Positions 34,342 to 42,339 of a DNA stretch of 64,000 nucleotides are shown in pieces. The position numbers and the translations under genes are program-made. This DNA is from Streptomyces sp. NBC_01224 (GTDB lineage: Bacteria > Actinomycetota > Actinomycetes > Streptomycetales > Streptomycetaceae), in contig NZ_CP108529.1 in the NCBI RefSeq assembly GCF_036002945.1, positions 2,170,001-2,234,000 on the forward strand, in the 5' to 3' direction. Position 1 is the first letter of the stretch, and every line of letters starts with the position of its first letter. The notes under the pieces are model-generated. The model was not told the origin of the DNA. It was given only the letters and a program-made list of their open reading frames with translations, and did no database searches.

Positions 34342-36670
34342 GCCGCGGCTTCGGTGCGTCCGTGCGGCCCGTCGGCGGGGTGCGGCTGCCCGCACGGTAC
34401 GGGAGCGGCCAGGGCGCGCCCGGTCCGCTGTAGCCCTGGTCGGCCGCCGCGTGCAGCGTCCAGTGCGGGTCGTAGAGATGGGGACGGGCCAGGGCACACA
34501 GGTCGGTCCGGCCCGCGAGCAGCAGTGAATTCACGTCGTCCCAGGAGGAGATCGCACCGACCGCGATGACGGGCACGCACAGCGTGTTACGGATCCGGTC
34601 GGCGTACGGGGTCTGGTAGGAGCGGCCGTACTCGGGGCTCTCGTCGGGGACGACCTGACCGGTGGAGACGTCGATGGCGTCGGCTCCGTGGGCGACGAAG
34701 GCGCGGGCGATCTCGACGGCGTCCTCGGCCGTCGTGCCGCCCTCGGCCCAGTCCGTGGCGGAGATACGGACGGTCATGGGCCGGTCGTCGGGCCAGTCGG
34801 CGCGCATCGCGTCGAAGACTTCGAGGGGGAAGCGGAGTCGGCCCTGCAGCGATCCGCCGTAGTGGTCGGTGCGGTGGTTGGTGAGCGGCGAGAGGAAGCC
34901 GGAGAGCAAGTAGCCGTGGGCGCAGTGGAGTTCGAGCAGGTCGAAGCCGCAGAGGTCGGCACGCCGGGCCGCGGCTGCGAATTGTTCGCGTACGGCATCG
35001 AGGCCGGCCCGGTCCAAGGCGTGCGGGACCTGGTTGACGCCGTCGGTGTACGGGATCGGGGAGGCGGCGGTGAGCGGCCAGTTGCCGTGGTCGAGGGGCT
35101 GGTCGATGCCTTCCCACATCAGTTTGGTGGAGCCCTTGCGCCCGGAGTGACCGAGTTGGACGCCGATGGCCGTACCGGGTGCGCTCGCATGGACGAAGTC
35201 GGTGATCCGGGTCCAGGCGGCAGCCTGTTCGGGGGTGTAGAGGCCGGTGCAGCCGGGGGTGATGCGGCCGTCGGCGCTGACGCACACCATCTCCGTCATG
35301 ACGAGCCCTGCGCCGCCGAGTGCGCGTGCGCCCAGGTGGACGAGGTGGAAGTCGCCGGGGACGCCGTCGACGGCCGAGTACATGTCCATGGGTGAGACGA
35401 CGACGCGGTTGCGGAGTTCGAGGCCGCGCAGCCGCAGCGGGGTGAACATCGGCGGGGTGCCCGGGGCACAGCCGAATTCCTCCTCGACGGCGGCGGTGAA
35501 GGAGGGGTCGCGCAGCCGCAGATTGTCGTGGGTGACGCGGCGGCTGCGGGTGAGAAGGTTGAAGGCGAACTGGCGGGGCGGCTGGTCGACGTAGGTGCCG
35601 AGCTCCTCGAACCAGCGCAGGCTGGCCGCGGCGGCCCGCTGGGTCGATTCGACGACCGGCCGGCGCTCGGTCTCGTACGCGGCCAGTGCGCCCGGCAGGT
35701 CGGGCTGTTCCTCGATGCAGGCGGCGAGCGCGAGGGCGTCCTCGACGGCCAGTTTGGTGCCGGAGCCGATGGAGAAATGCGCGGTGTGGGCGGCATCGCC
35801 GATGAGGACCGTGTTGCCGTGCGACCAGCGGGCGTTGACGACGGTACGGAAGGTGAGCCAGGAGGAGTTGTTGGAGCGCAGCGGCCGGCCGCCGAGCGCC
35901 TCGGTGAAGATCTTGGCGCAGCGTACGGTCGAGTGCTCCACGTCGCAGGTGTCGAATCCGGCGGCGAGCCAGACCTCCTCGCGCATCTCGACGATGACGG
36001 TGGAGGCGTCGGCCGAGAAGGGGTAGCCGTGGAGCTGCATCACCCCGTAGGCGGTCTCGGCGATCTCGAAGCGGAAGGCGTCGAGGGCGAAGTCGGCGGC
36101 GAGCCAGATGTAGCGGCAGCGGTGGGTGGTGAGGCGGGGGCCGAAGGTGTCGGCGTGCGCGGCGCGGGTGAGGCTGTGCACGCCGTCGGCGGCGATCACC
36201 AGGTCGTAGGCGGCGGCCAGCTCGGCGGCCGGCGGTGCCTCGGTGCGGAAGCGGAGCCGTACGCCGAGCCAGTCGCAGCGTTCGTGCAGGATCTCCAGGA
36301 GTCTGCGCCGGCCCAGCGCCGCGAAGCCGTGACCGCCGGAGGTCTGGGTCACGCCGCGGTGGACGATGTCGATGTCGTCCCACCGTACGAACTCGTCCTG
36401 GAGTGCCCGGTAGACGACGGGGTCGGCGTGCTCGATGCCGCCGAGGGTTTCGTCGGAGAGGACGACGCCGAAGCCGAACGTGTCCTCGGGGGCGTTGCGC
36501 TCCCAGACGGTGATGTCGCGTTCCGGGTCGAGCCGCTTGAGCAGGGCCGCGGCGTAGAGTCCGCCGGGGCCGCCGCCGATGACCGCGATGCGCTTCACGC
36601 CGGTCCGATTCGCGCCGGGCGCCGTCGCGGCGGACGGCCCGGTTCCGGTCGCGCTGGTGTCGGGCGGCAT
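34328..36670 (-). CDS. fused FAD monooxygenase / old-yellow-enzyme reductase (2-aminobenzoyl-CoA or salicylyl-CoA type)
   Basis: 780 aa from ATG 36670, four bases after the hydratase stop; the frame is open to 36742, but that start would lie inside the hydratase gene. Residues ~25-400 are a group A flavin monooxygenase (IAVIGGGPGGLYAAALLKRL; GDAAHTAHFSIGSGTKLAVEDA). From about 415 on it is an OYE-type FMN reductase (MFTPLRLRGLELRNRVVVSP; GVQLGHSGRKGS; HCAHGYLLSGFLSP, NHRTDHYGGSLQGR). This exact fusion is that of 2-aminobenzoyl-CoA monooxygenase/reductase, which hydroxylates and then reduces the ring. Databases also label such fusions salicylyl-CoA 5-hydroxylase/oxidoreductase. No gentisate dioxygenase is present, favouring the former. 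Confidence 0.85.
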   Translation of the reverse strand: MPPDTSATGTGPSAATAPGANRTGVKRIAVIGGGPGGLYAAALLKRLDPERDITVWERNAPEDTFGFGVVLSDETLGGIEHADPVVYRALQDEFVRWDDIDIVHRGVTQTSGGHGFAALGRRRLLEILHERCDWLGVRLRFRTEAPPAAELAAAYDLVIAADGVHSLTRAAHADTFGPRLTTHRCRYIWLAADFALDAFRFEIAETAYGVMQLHGYPFSADASTVIVEMREEVWLAAGFDTCDVEHSTVRCAKIFTEALGGRPLRSNNSSWLTFRTVVNARWSHGNTVLIGDAAHTAHFSIGSGTKLAVEDALALAACIEEQPDLPGALAAYETERRPVVESTQRAAAASLRWFEELGTYVDQPPRQFAFNLLTRSRRVTHDNLRLRDPSFTAAVEEEFGCAPGTPPMFTPLRLRGLELRNRVVVSPMDMYSAVDGVPGDFHLVHLGARALGGAGLVMTEMVCVSADGRITPGCTGLYTPEQAAAWTRITDFVHASAPGTAIGVQLGHSGRKGSTKLMWEGIDQPLDHGNWPLTAASPIPYTDGVNQVPHALDRAGLDAVREQFAAAARRADLCGFDLLELHCAHGYLLSGFLSPLTNHRTDHYGGSLQGRLRFPLEVFDAMRADWPDDRPMTVRISATDWAEGGTTAEDAVEIARAFVAHGADAIDVSTGQVVPDESPEYGRSYQTPYADRIRNTLCVPVIAVGAISSWDDVNSLLLAGRTDLCALARPHLYDPHWTLHAAADQGYSGPGAPWPLPYRAGSRTPPTGRTDAPKPRLTLG

Positions 36671-36674
36671 CGTG

Positions 36675-37502
36675 CTACCGGCCTTGCCACTTCGGTGGCC
36701 GCTTCTCCGTGAAGGCGGCGTGGAATTCGGCGTAGTCGTCACCGTGCATCAGCAGGGCCTGGGTCGCGGCGTCCATCTCGACCGCGGCGGCGAGCGGCAT
36801 GTCGAGTTCGGCGGTGAGCAGCGCCTTGGTCTGGGCGAGGGCGAGGGCCGGTCCGTCGGCGAGGCGGCGGGCGAGTGCTGCCGCACGCACATCCGCCTGG
36901 CCCTCTTCGGTCAGCTCGCTGATCAGTCCGATCCGTTCCGCTTCGGGTGCGCGGACCGGTTCGCCGAGCATCAGCAGCCGGGTGGCATGGCCGAGGCCGA
37001 CGACGCGCGGCAGCAGATAGGCGGCGCCCATGTCGCCGCCGGAGAGACCGACCTTGGTGAAGAGGAAGGCGAAGCGGGCGGACGGATCGGCGATCCGGAA
37101 GTCGGCGGCCAGCGCAAGAACCGCGCCGGCACCTGCGGCCACGCCGTGTACGGCGGCGATGACGGGGAAGGGGGTTTCACGTAGGGCCCGCACCACCTGG
37201 CCGGTCATGCGGTTGAAATCGAGGAGCTGGGCGGTGTCCATGGCGAGTGTCGCGCCGATGATGTCGTCGACATCTCCGCCTGAGCAGAAACCGCGGCCCT
37301 CCCCCGCGAGCACCAGAGCGCGCACGGTGCGTTCGCGGGACAGTTCGGCAAGCAGGTCGCGCAGGTCGGCGTAGGCACCGAAGGTGAGAGCGTTGAGTTT
37401 CTCGGGGCGGGCGAGGGTGACGGTGGCAACTCCGTCGTCCGTCGTCAGCCGCAGATGGCGCCAGTCATCCGTACGGGGGGCGGAGCTGGGAAACGGGCTC
37501 AT
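36675..37502 (-). CDS. enoyl-CoA hydratase/isomerase family protein
   Basis: 275 aa crotonase-fold protein. The oxyanion-hole segments are GFCSGGDVDDI (about 72-82) and HGVAAGAGAVLALAADFRIAD. The second segment is followed by FTKVGLSGGDMGAAYLLPRVVG, where GDMG stands at the usual P-E/D-x-G catalytic position, so the acid there is Asp. It acts on an unsaturated or ring acyl-CoA; in the CoA-dependent aminobenzoate route a hydratase is expected after ring reduction. First gene of a two-gene minus-strand operon with the fused monooxygenase. Confidence 0.88.
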   Translation of the reverse strand: MSPFPSSAPRTDDWRHLRLTTDDGVATVTLARPEKLNALTFGAYADLRDLLAELSRERTVRALVLAGEGRGFCSGGDVDDIIGATLAMDTAQLLDFNRMTGQVVRALRETPFPVIAAVHGVAAGAGAVLALAADFRIADPSARFAFLFTKVGLSGGDMGAAYLLPRVVGLGHATRLLMLGEPVRAPEAERIGLISELTEEGQADVRAAALARRLADGPALALAQTKALLTAELDMPLAAAVEMDAATQALLMHGDDYAEFHAAFTEKRPPKWQGR

Positions 37503-37606
37503 CGAGGGGGCTCCCCTTCAGCCGTCGGGCTGCTACCTGCGAACGAACTTATCACTCGTACGTGACTCCCGTCACGAGCACGCAATAGGCGGAGCGTGAG
37601 AACTTA

Positions 37607-38161
37607 ATGCCGAACGTCCCCTTCGTACCGGTCGGCGGCCCCTTGCCCGTGTCGTTTCACTTCGTAAAGTTGAAACCGAGAAGTCTTGACCTCCAGGAAG
37701 TTCGTGAACTCCGGAACGGAAACCGTGCTGTGCCCTCCGATGTCCCTCTCCCCGCCTCCTGGCGGATCGCCCTGCCGCATTCGACGGTGGCCGTACCGGT
37801 CGCTCGCGCCCTGATCCGTACGGCACTGGCGGACATCGCAGCACCGGCCGATTCCGATACCGCCGAGCTCCTCACCGCCGAACTGGTCGCCAACGCCGTG
37901 GAGCACACCCGCAGCGACGAACCCATCGAGCTGGTGGTGGAGCTCCTGCCGACCGGCTGCCAGGTGGAGGTGCACGACCGCGACCCGGCCCCGCCGGGCG
38001 ATCTCTCCTATCCGGAGCCCGGCAGTGCGCCGGACCCCTGGCAGGAACACGGCCGGGGTCTGCTGCTGATCCGTACACTCAGCTCGTCCTGCGGTCACCG
38101 CACGACGGAGCACGGCAAGGCGGTGTGGTTCACCCTGCCGTCCCGTACGCCTCGGAGCTGA
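37607..38161 (+). CDS. GHKL-type ATP-binding regulatory protein
   Basis: 184 aa. HATPase_c_2 core: N-box LLTAELVANAVEHTRSDEPI, D/G1 region VEVHDRDPAPPGDL, and G2 HGRGLLLIRTLSSS. An N-terminal extension of about 55 residues precedes the domain; a later GTG or ATG start is possible, since the conserved part begins only at LPASWRIALPHSTVAVPVAR. Anti-sigma-factor-like kinase or sensor; partner unknown. Monocistronic. Confidence 0.8.
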   Translation: MPNVPFVPVGGPLPVSFHFVKLKPRSLDLQEVRELRNGNRAVPSDVPLPASWRIALPHSTVAVPVARALIRTALADIAAPADSDTAELLTAELVANAVEHTRSDEPIELVVELLPTGCQVEVHDRDPAPPGDLSYPEPGSAPDPWQEHGRGLLLIRTLSSSCGHRTTEHGKAVWFTLPSRTPRS

Positions 38162-38193
38162 CCGGACATCTCGGAGCTGACCGGCCGCCCTCA

Positions 38194-39633
38194 TCAACCC
38201 GCGTCGGCAGCGGCCAGACGGGAACGGCTGCGGCCGTAGAAGGCGTACACCGCCGCACCGACGATCAGGAAGACGGCGAACTGCACCCAGGTCGCCCAGC
38301 CCGTCCCGTACATCAGATAGAGGCAGAAGACGACACCCAGGAGCGGGCTCACCGGGTAGAGCGGCACCCGGAACGAGCCCGTCACCTCAGGGTTTCGGCG
38401 GCGCAGCACGATCACCGCGATGTTCACCGCGACCATGGTGCCCAGCGTGCCGATGGTCGTCAGATTCACCACCACGTCGAGCGACGAGAAGGCCGCCGGG
38501 ATCGCGAAAACGGCCGCCACGATCCAGGTGTTCGCGACCGGTGTCGCCGTCCGCGGCGAGACCCGCTCGAAGACCCGCGGGATCAGACCGTCGCGGGACA
38601 TCGACATCAGGATGCGGGTCTGCCCGTACATCACCGCGAGCACGACGGACGCGATCGCGACGACCGCTCCGAAAGCGATGATTCCACCGCCGACGGTCGA
38701 GTCGGTGACCTGGTCGACGACGATCGAGAGCGCGGCCGGCTTGTCGGCGACGGCCTCCGGGCCGAGGGCACCGATGGCGGCGAGCGCGACGGCGCAGTAG
38801 AGCAGGGTGACGAGGCCGATGCAGACCATGATCGCGATCGGGATGTTCCGCCGCGGGTTCTTGACCTCTTCGCCCGCGGTGGTGATGGCGTCGAAGCCGA
38901 TGTACGAGAAGAAGGCCAGCGACGCACCGGCGGTGACCCCGCCCGCCCCGTGGGCGACGAACGGCGTGAGATTCCCATGCTCGAAGGCGGTGAAGGCGAT
39001 GACGCAGAACATGATCAGAATGGCGATCTTGAGGACCGCCATCGCGGTGGTGGCCCCCGCACTCTCCCGGACGCCGCGCACCAGCAGGGTGGCGGCCATC
39101 ATGACCACCAGGACCGCGGGCAGATTGATCACTCCGCCGTCGCCGGGTCCCGCCGAGAGGGCCGCCGGCAACTGCCAGCCGAACAAGCTGTTCAGCAGCT
39201 CATTGACGTACTGGCTCCAGCCGACGGCGACCGCGGAGACCGAGACTCCGTACTCCAGCAGCAGACACCAGCCGACGAGGAACGCGATGCGTTCGCCGAG
39301 GGTCGCGTAGGCGAAGGAGTACGAGCTGCCGGACACCGGGATCGCACTGCCCAGCTCGGCGAAGGAGAACGCGGTGAAGATGCAGGTGATCGCGGCGAGC
39401 ACGAACGACAGCACGACCGCGGGGCCCGCCTCGGCGACGCTGTCGGAGAGGCCGACGAAGATTCCGGTGCCGACGACGGCGCCGACACCGAAGCACACCA
39501 GCTGGAAGAGCCCCATGGTGCGTTTGAGGCCGTGCCCCTCCAGGTCGGCACCGGACTCGGCGATCAGCTGGTGGGGGCTCTTGATGCGTGGCCCGGAGGG
39601 ACGCAGGGAGCTCGGTGGGCGCAGCGGACTCAC
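38194..39633 (-). CDS. APC-family cationic amino acid permease
   Basis: 479 aa from GTG 39633. Twelve to thirteen membrane helices. Helix 1 has the APC signature LVCFGVGAVVGTGIFVGL, helix 6 the FFSYIGFDAITTAGEEVKNPRRNIP motif, and the overall type matches the CAT/YfnA amino acid-polyamine permeases. Downstream of arcA and arcB on the same strand, so arginine, ornithine or citrulline transport is plausible. The terminator after arcB suggests partly separate expression. Confidence 0.88.
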   Translation of the reverse strand: MSPLRPPSSLRPSGPRIKSPHQLIAESGADLEGHGLKRTMGLFQLVCFGVGAVVGTGIFVGLSDSVAEAGPAVVLSFVLAAITCIFTAFSFAELGSAIPVSGSSYSFAYATLGERIAFLVGWCLLLEYGVSVSAVAVGWSQYVNELLNSLFGWQLPAALSAGPGDGGVINLPAVLVVMMAATLLVRGVRESAGATTAMAVLKIAILIMFCVIAFTAFEHGNLTPFVAHGAGGVTAGASLAFFSYIGFDAITTAGEEVKNPRRNIPIAIMVCIGLVTLLYCAVALAAIGALGPEAVADKPAALSIVVDQVTDSTVGGGIIAFGAVVAIASVVLAVMYGQTRILMSMSRDGLIPRVFERVSPRTATPVANTWIVAAVFAIPAAFSSLDVVVNLTTIGTLGTMVAVNIAVIVLRRRNPEVTGSFRVPLYPVSPLLGVVFCLYLMYGTGWATWVQFAVFLIVGAAVYAFYGRSRSRLAAADAG

Positions 39634-39720
39634 GGGGATGGTCTCTTCTCTGGTGGAGCATGTGGGGGGATATGCACCCGGGGCCCTGTGGGGGAGCTCC
39701 GGGTTCTGGTGACACACGCG

Positions 39721-39754
39721 AAAATGGGGTTCGAACGTGCGAGCTCGAACCCCA
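39721..39754 (-). terminator. intrinsic terminator after arcB
   Basis: On the minus strand tggggttcga pairs perfectly with tcgaacccca (39725-39734 with 39745-39754, 10-nt loop), followed by TTTT (39721-39724). One of the few hairpins in the window with a T-run. Confidence 0.8.
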
Positions 39755-39820
39755 CCAAGAGACAACATATTAGTCGCCTTCGCGCATGTTCACCCAATCA
39801 GGCGCATGATCATGCAGCAG

Positions 39821-40828
39821 TCAGCTTGTGGCCGTCAGGGTTGCCACCAGAACGGCCTTGATCGTGTGCATCCGGTTCTCGGCCTCGTCGAAGACGACCG
39901 AGTGCGTGGACTCGAAGACCTCGTCGGTGACCTCCAGCTCCGTCAGCCCGTGGGCGGCCTCGATCTCCCGCCCGACCTTGGTGCCGAGGTCATGGAAGGC
40001 CGGGAGGCAGTGCAGGAACTTCACGTCGGCGTTGCCGGTGGCGCGCAGGACGTCCATGGTCACGGCGTACGGCGCGAGAGCCTCGATGCGCTCGCCCCAG
40101 ACCTCCTTGGGCTCGCCCATGGAGACCCAGACATCGGTGGCGACGAAGTCCGCGCCCTTGACGCCCTCGGCGATGTCCTCGGTGAGAGTGACCGTCGCAC
40201 CACTGGCCTCGGCCAGCCTGCGGGCCTCGGTGACGATCTCCTCGGCCGGCCAGTACGACTTCGGCGCGACGATCCGTACGTCCATGCCCAGCAGGGCGCC
40301 GGTGACCAGGTAGGAGTTGCCCATGTTGAAGCGGGCGTCGCCGAGGTAGGCGAAGGCGATCCGCTCCAGCGGCTTCTCGCTGTGCTCGGCCATGGTGAGG
40401 ACGTCGGCGAGCATCTGGGTCGGGTGCCAGTCGTCGGTGAGTCCGTTGAAGACCGGAACGCCGCCGTACGCAGCCAGCTCCTCGACGGCCGCCTGGCTGT
40501 CACCGCGGTATTCGATGCCGTCGAACATCCGACCGAGGACGCGGGCCGTATCCTTCACCGACTCCTTGTGCCCCAGCTGCGAGCCGGAGGGGTCGAGATA
40601 CGTCGTGGACGCACCCTGATCGGCGGCCGCCACCTCGAAGGCGCAGCGGGTACGGGTCGAGGTCTTCTCGAAGATGAGCGCGATGTTCTTGCCGCGCAGC
40701 CGCTGCACTTCGGTCCCCGATTTCTTGGCGGCCTTGAGCTCGGCCGCGAGATCGATCAGGCCGCGGAACTCCTCGGCCGTGAAGTCCAGCTCCTTGAGGA
40801 AGTGGCGGCCTGCGAGATCTATGGCCAT
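39821..40828 (-). CDS. arcB: ornithine carbamoyltransferase (catabolic, arginine deiminase pathway)
   Basis: 335 aa from ATG 40828, with AGGAG 8 nt upstream (the frame is open further but lacks a ribosome site). The carbamoyl-phosphate motif STRTR is at 57-61 ([14 protein letters not shown]) and the active-site HCLPAFHD near residue 271; [12 protein letters not shown] and DDWHPTQ complete the set. In the arginine deiminase pathway the enzyme converts citrulline and phosphate to ornithine and carbamoyl phosphate; the same fold serves biosynthesis, and position next to arcA favours the catabolic role. No carbamate kinase gene (arcC) is in the window. Confidence 0.9.
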   Translation of the reverse strand: MAIDLAGRHFLKELDFTAEEFRGLIDLAAELKAAKKSGTEVQRLRGKNIALIFEKTSTRTRCAFEVAAADQGASTTYLDPSGSQLGHKESVKDTARVLGRMFDGIEYRGDSQAAVEELAAYGGVPVFNGLTDDWHPTQMLADVLTMAEHSEKPLERIAFAYLGDARFNMGNSYLVTGALLGMDVRIVAPKSYWPAEEIVTEARRLAEASGATVTLTEDIAEGVKGADFVATDVWVSMGEPKEVWGERIEALAPYAVTMDVLRATGNADVKFLHCLPAFHDLGTKVGREIEAAHGLTELEVTDEVFESTHSVVFDEAENRMHTIKAVLVATLTATS

Positions 40829-40860
40829 GAGACTGCTCCTGGGTCCGGTGAGGTCGTGCA

Positions 40861-40920
40861 TACAATGACCCTGGAAGTCTATACGAAGCACTGCATTGCT
40901 ATACGGAGCCCTTATACGAC
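40861..40920 (-). promoter_or_regulatory. arcB upstream region with three TATACG repeats
   Basis: tatacg occurs at 40880-40885, 40900-40905 and 40913-40918, the first two in the larger context ctatacg and 20 bp apart. Between and beside them are ATTGC/TGCAT halves (ctgcattg, gtgcatacaatg) like those of actinobacterial ARG boxes. The site probably controls arcB separately from arcA; ArgR or another arginine-responsive factor is the natural candidate. Not proven. Confidence 0.4.
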
Positions 40921-41014
40921 GACTCTTCGGGCGGAGTCTTTTCGTGGGGGACTCTTTGTGCAGAGTCTCTTTCCTTGCGCCGTGTCGCGCACCGCTGCAC
41001 CAGGTCGTGCACCG

Positions 41015-42247
41015 CTACACCGGATCACGCACCACGGGGCAGCTCATGCAGCGGGGGCCGCCCCTGCCCCGGCCGAGTTCGCTGCCGCGGATCTCTATGA
41101 CCTCGATGCCCTCCTTGCGCAGATAGGTGTTGGTGGTGGCGTTGCGCTCGTACGCGACGACGACGCCCGGCTCGACGGCCAGCACATTGCAGCCGTCGTC
41201 CCACTGCTCGCGCTGGGCGGCGTGCGCATCCTGGGTGGCTGTGAGGACCCGGATCGAGTCCAGGCCCAGGGCGTGCGCGATCGCGTCGTGCATGTGCTCC
41301 GGCGGATGGTCGGTGACCTTCAGGTCCCTCGGCCCTTCACCGGGCTCGATCGTGTACGAGCGGAGCATGCCCAGCCCCGCGTACTTGGTGAAGGTGTCGC
41401 CGTCGATCATCGTCATGACCGTGTCGAGGTGCATGAACGCCCGGCGCTTGGGCATGTCGAGCGCGACGATCGTGTGCGCCGAGCCGGCGTCGAAAAGTCC
41501 ACGGGCCAGCATCTCCACCGCCTGCGGGGTGGTGCGCTCGCTCATCCCGATGAGTACCGCGCCGTGGCCGATGACCAGTACGTCGCCGCCTTCGATGGTG
41601 GAGGGGTAGTCGTCCTGCCCCTCCGACCAGTGGTGGAAGACGCCTGCGTCGGGGCCGGTGAAGAGGGGGTGATGGCGGTAGATCGCCTCGAAGTGGACGG
41701 TCTCGCGCTGCCGGGCCGGCCAGCGCATCGCGTTGATCGACACCCCGTCGTATATCCAGGCCGAGGTGTCCCGGGTGAAGAGATGGTTCGGCAGCGGGCC
41801 GAGCAGGAAGTCGTCCAGGTCCATGACATGGAAGCGGACGGAGGTCGGCTCGCTGTGCCGCTCCAGGAACTCCCGCTTGGTCATCCCGCCGACCAGCGCC
41901 TCGGCCAGCTCGGCGCTGGGCAACTCCTCGAAGGCGGCCCGCAGATGCTCGGTGGCGAGCGGGCCGTACTCCTTCTCCTCGAAGACCCGGTCCAGGACGA
42001 GCCGCCTGGCCACCGGAATCTCCAGCGACTCGCGGAGCAGATCGCCGAAGAGGTGCACCTCCACTCCGCGGTCGCGCAGCACGTCCGCGAAGCCGTCGTG
42101 CTCCTGGCGGGCGCGGCGCACCCAGAGCACGTCGTCGAACAGGAGCGCGTCCTTGTTGCTGGGGGTGAGCCGCTTCAGTTCAAGATCGGGACGGTGCAGG
42201 ATGACGCGGCGCAGCCGCCCGGCCTCGGAGTCGACATGGAATCCCAT
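41015..42247 (-). CDS. arcA: arginine deiminase
   Basis: 410 aa, the family length. The nucleophilic Cys is C400 in [11 protein letters not shown]. The substrate-binding and catalytic segments are [20 protein letters not shown] (Glu/Asp), [12 protein letters not shown] (catalytic His) and the opening [26 protein letters not shown]. Hydrolyses arginine to citrulline and ammonia. In an obligate aerobe the pathway may serve arginine turnover, pH balance or ATP under oxygen limitation. Two imperfect 20-nt repeats (gcaccgctgcacc / gcaccgctacacc) lie just past its stop. Confidence 0.92.
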   Translation of the reverse strand: MGFHVDSEAGRLRRVILHRPDLELKRLTPSNKDALLFDDVLWVRRARQEHDGFADVLRDRGVEVHLFGDLLRESLEIPVARRLVLDRVFEEKEYGPLATEHLRAAFEELPSAELAEALVGGMTKREFLERHSEPTSVRFHVMDLDDFLLGPLPNHLFTRDTSAWIYDGVSINAMRWPARQRETVHFEAIYRHHPLFTGPDAGVFHHWSEGQDDYPSTIEGGDVLVIGHGAVLIGMSERTTPQAVEMLARGLFDAGSAHTIVALDMPKRRAFMHLDTVMTMIDGDTFTKYAGLGMLRSYTIEPGEGPRDLKVTDHPPEHMHDAIAHALGLDSIRVLTATQDAHAAQREQWDDGCNVLAVEPGVVVAYERNATTNTYLRKEGIEVIEIRGSELGRGRGGPRCMSCPVVRDPV

Positions 42248-42339
42248 GCATCCATCCTCACCGTGCGGAGCGCCGTTCACCCGGCGAATCGCCAGCGGTT
42301 TTCCGTTGATCTCACCGGAAAACCCGCTGACGCCACTGC

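Noticed and set aside
34328-36742. Start of the fused monooxygenase at 36742
   Set aside because: That start lies 68 bp inside the hydratase gene, and the leading residues resemble nothing in the family; ATG 36670 directly after the hydratase stop fits operon spacing.
39725-39754. tRNA T-arm-like ggttcga sequence
   Set aside because: No acceptor stem, anticodon arm or D arm around it; it is a simple 10-bp hairpin with a T-run, i.e. a terminator.
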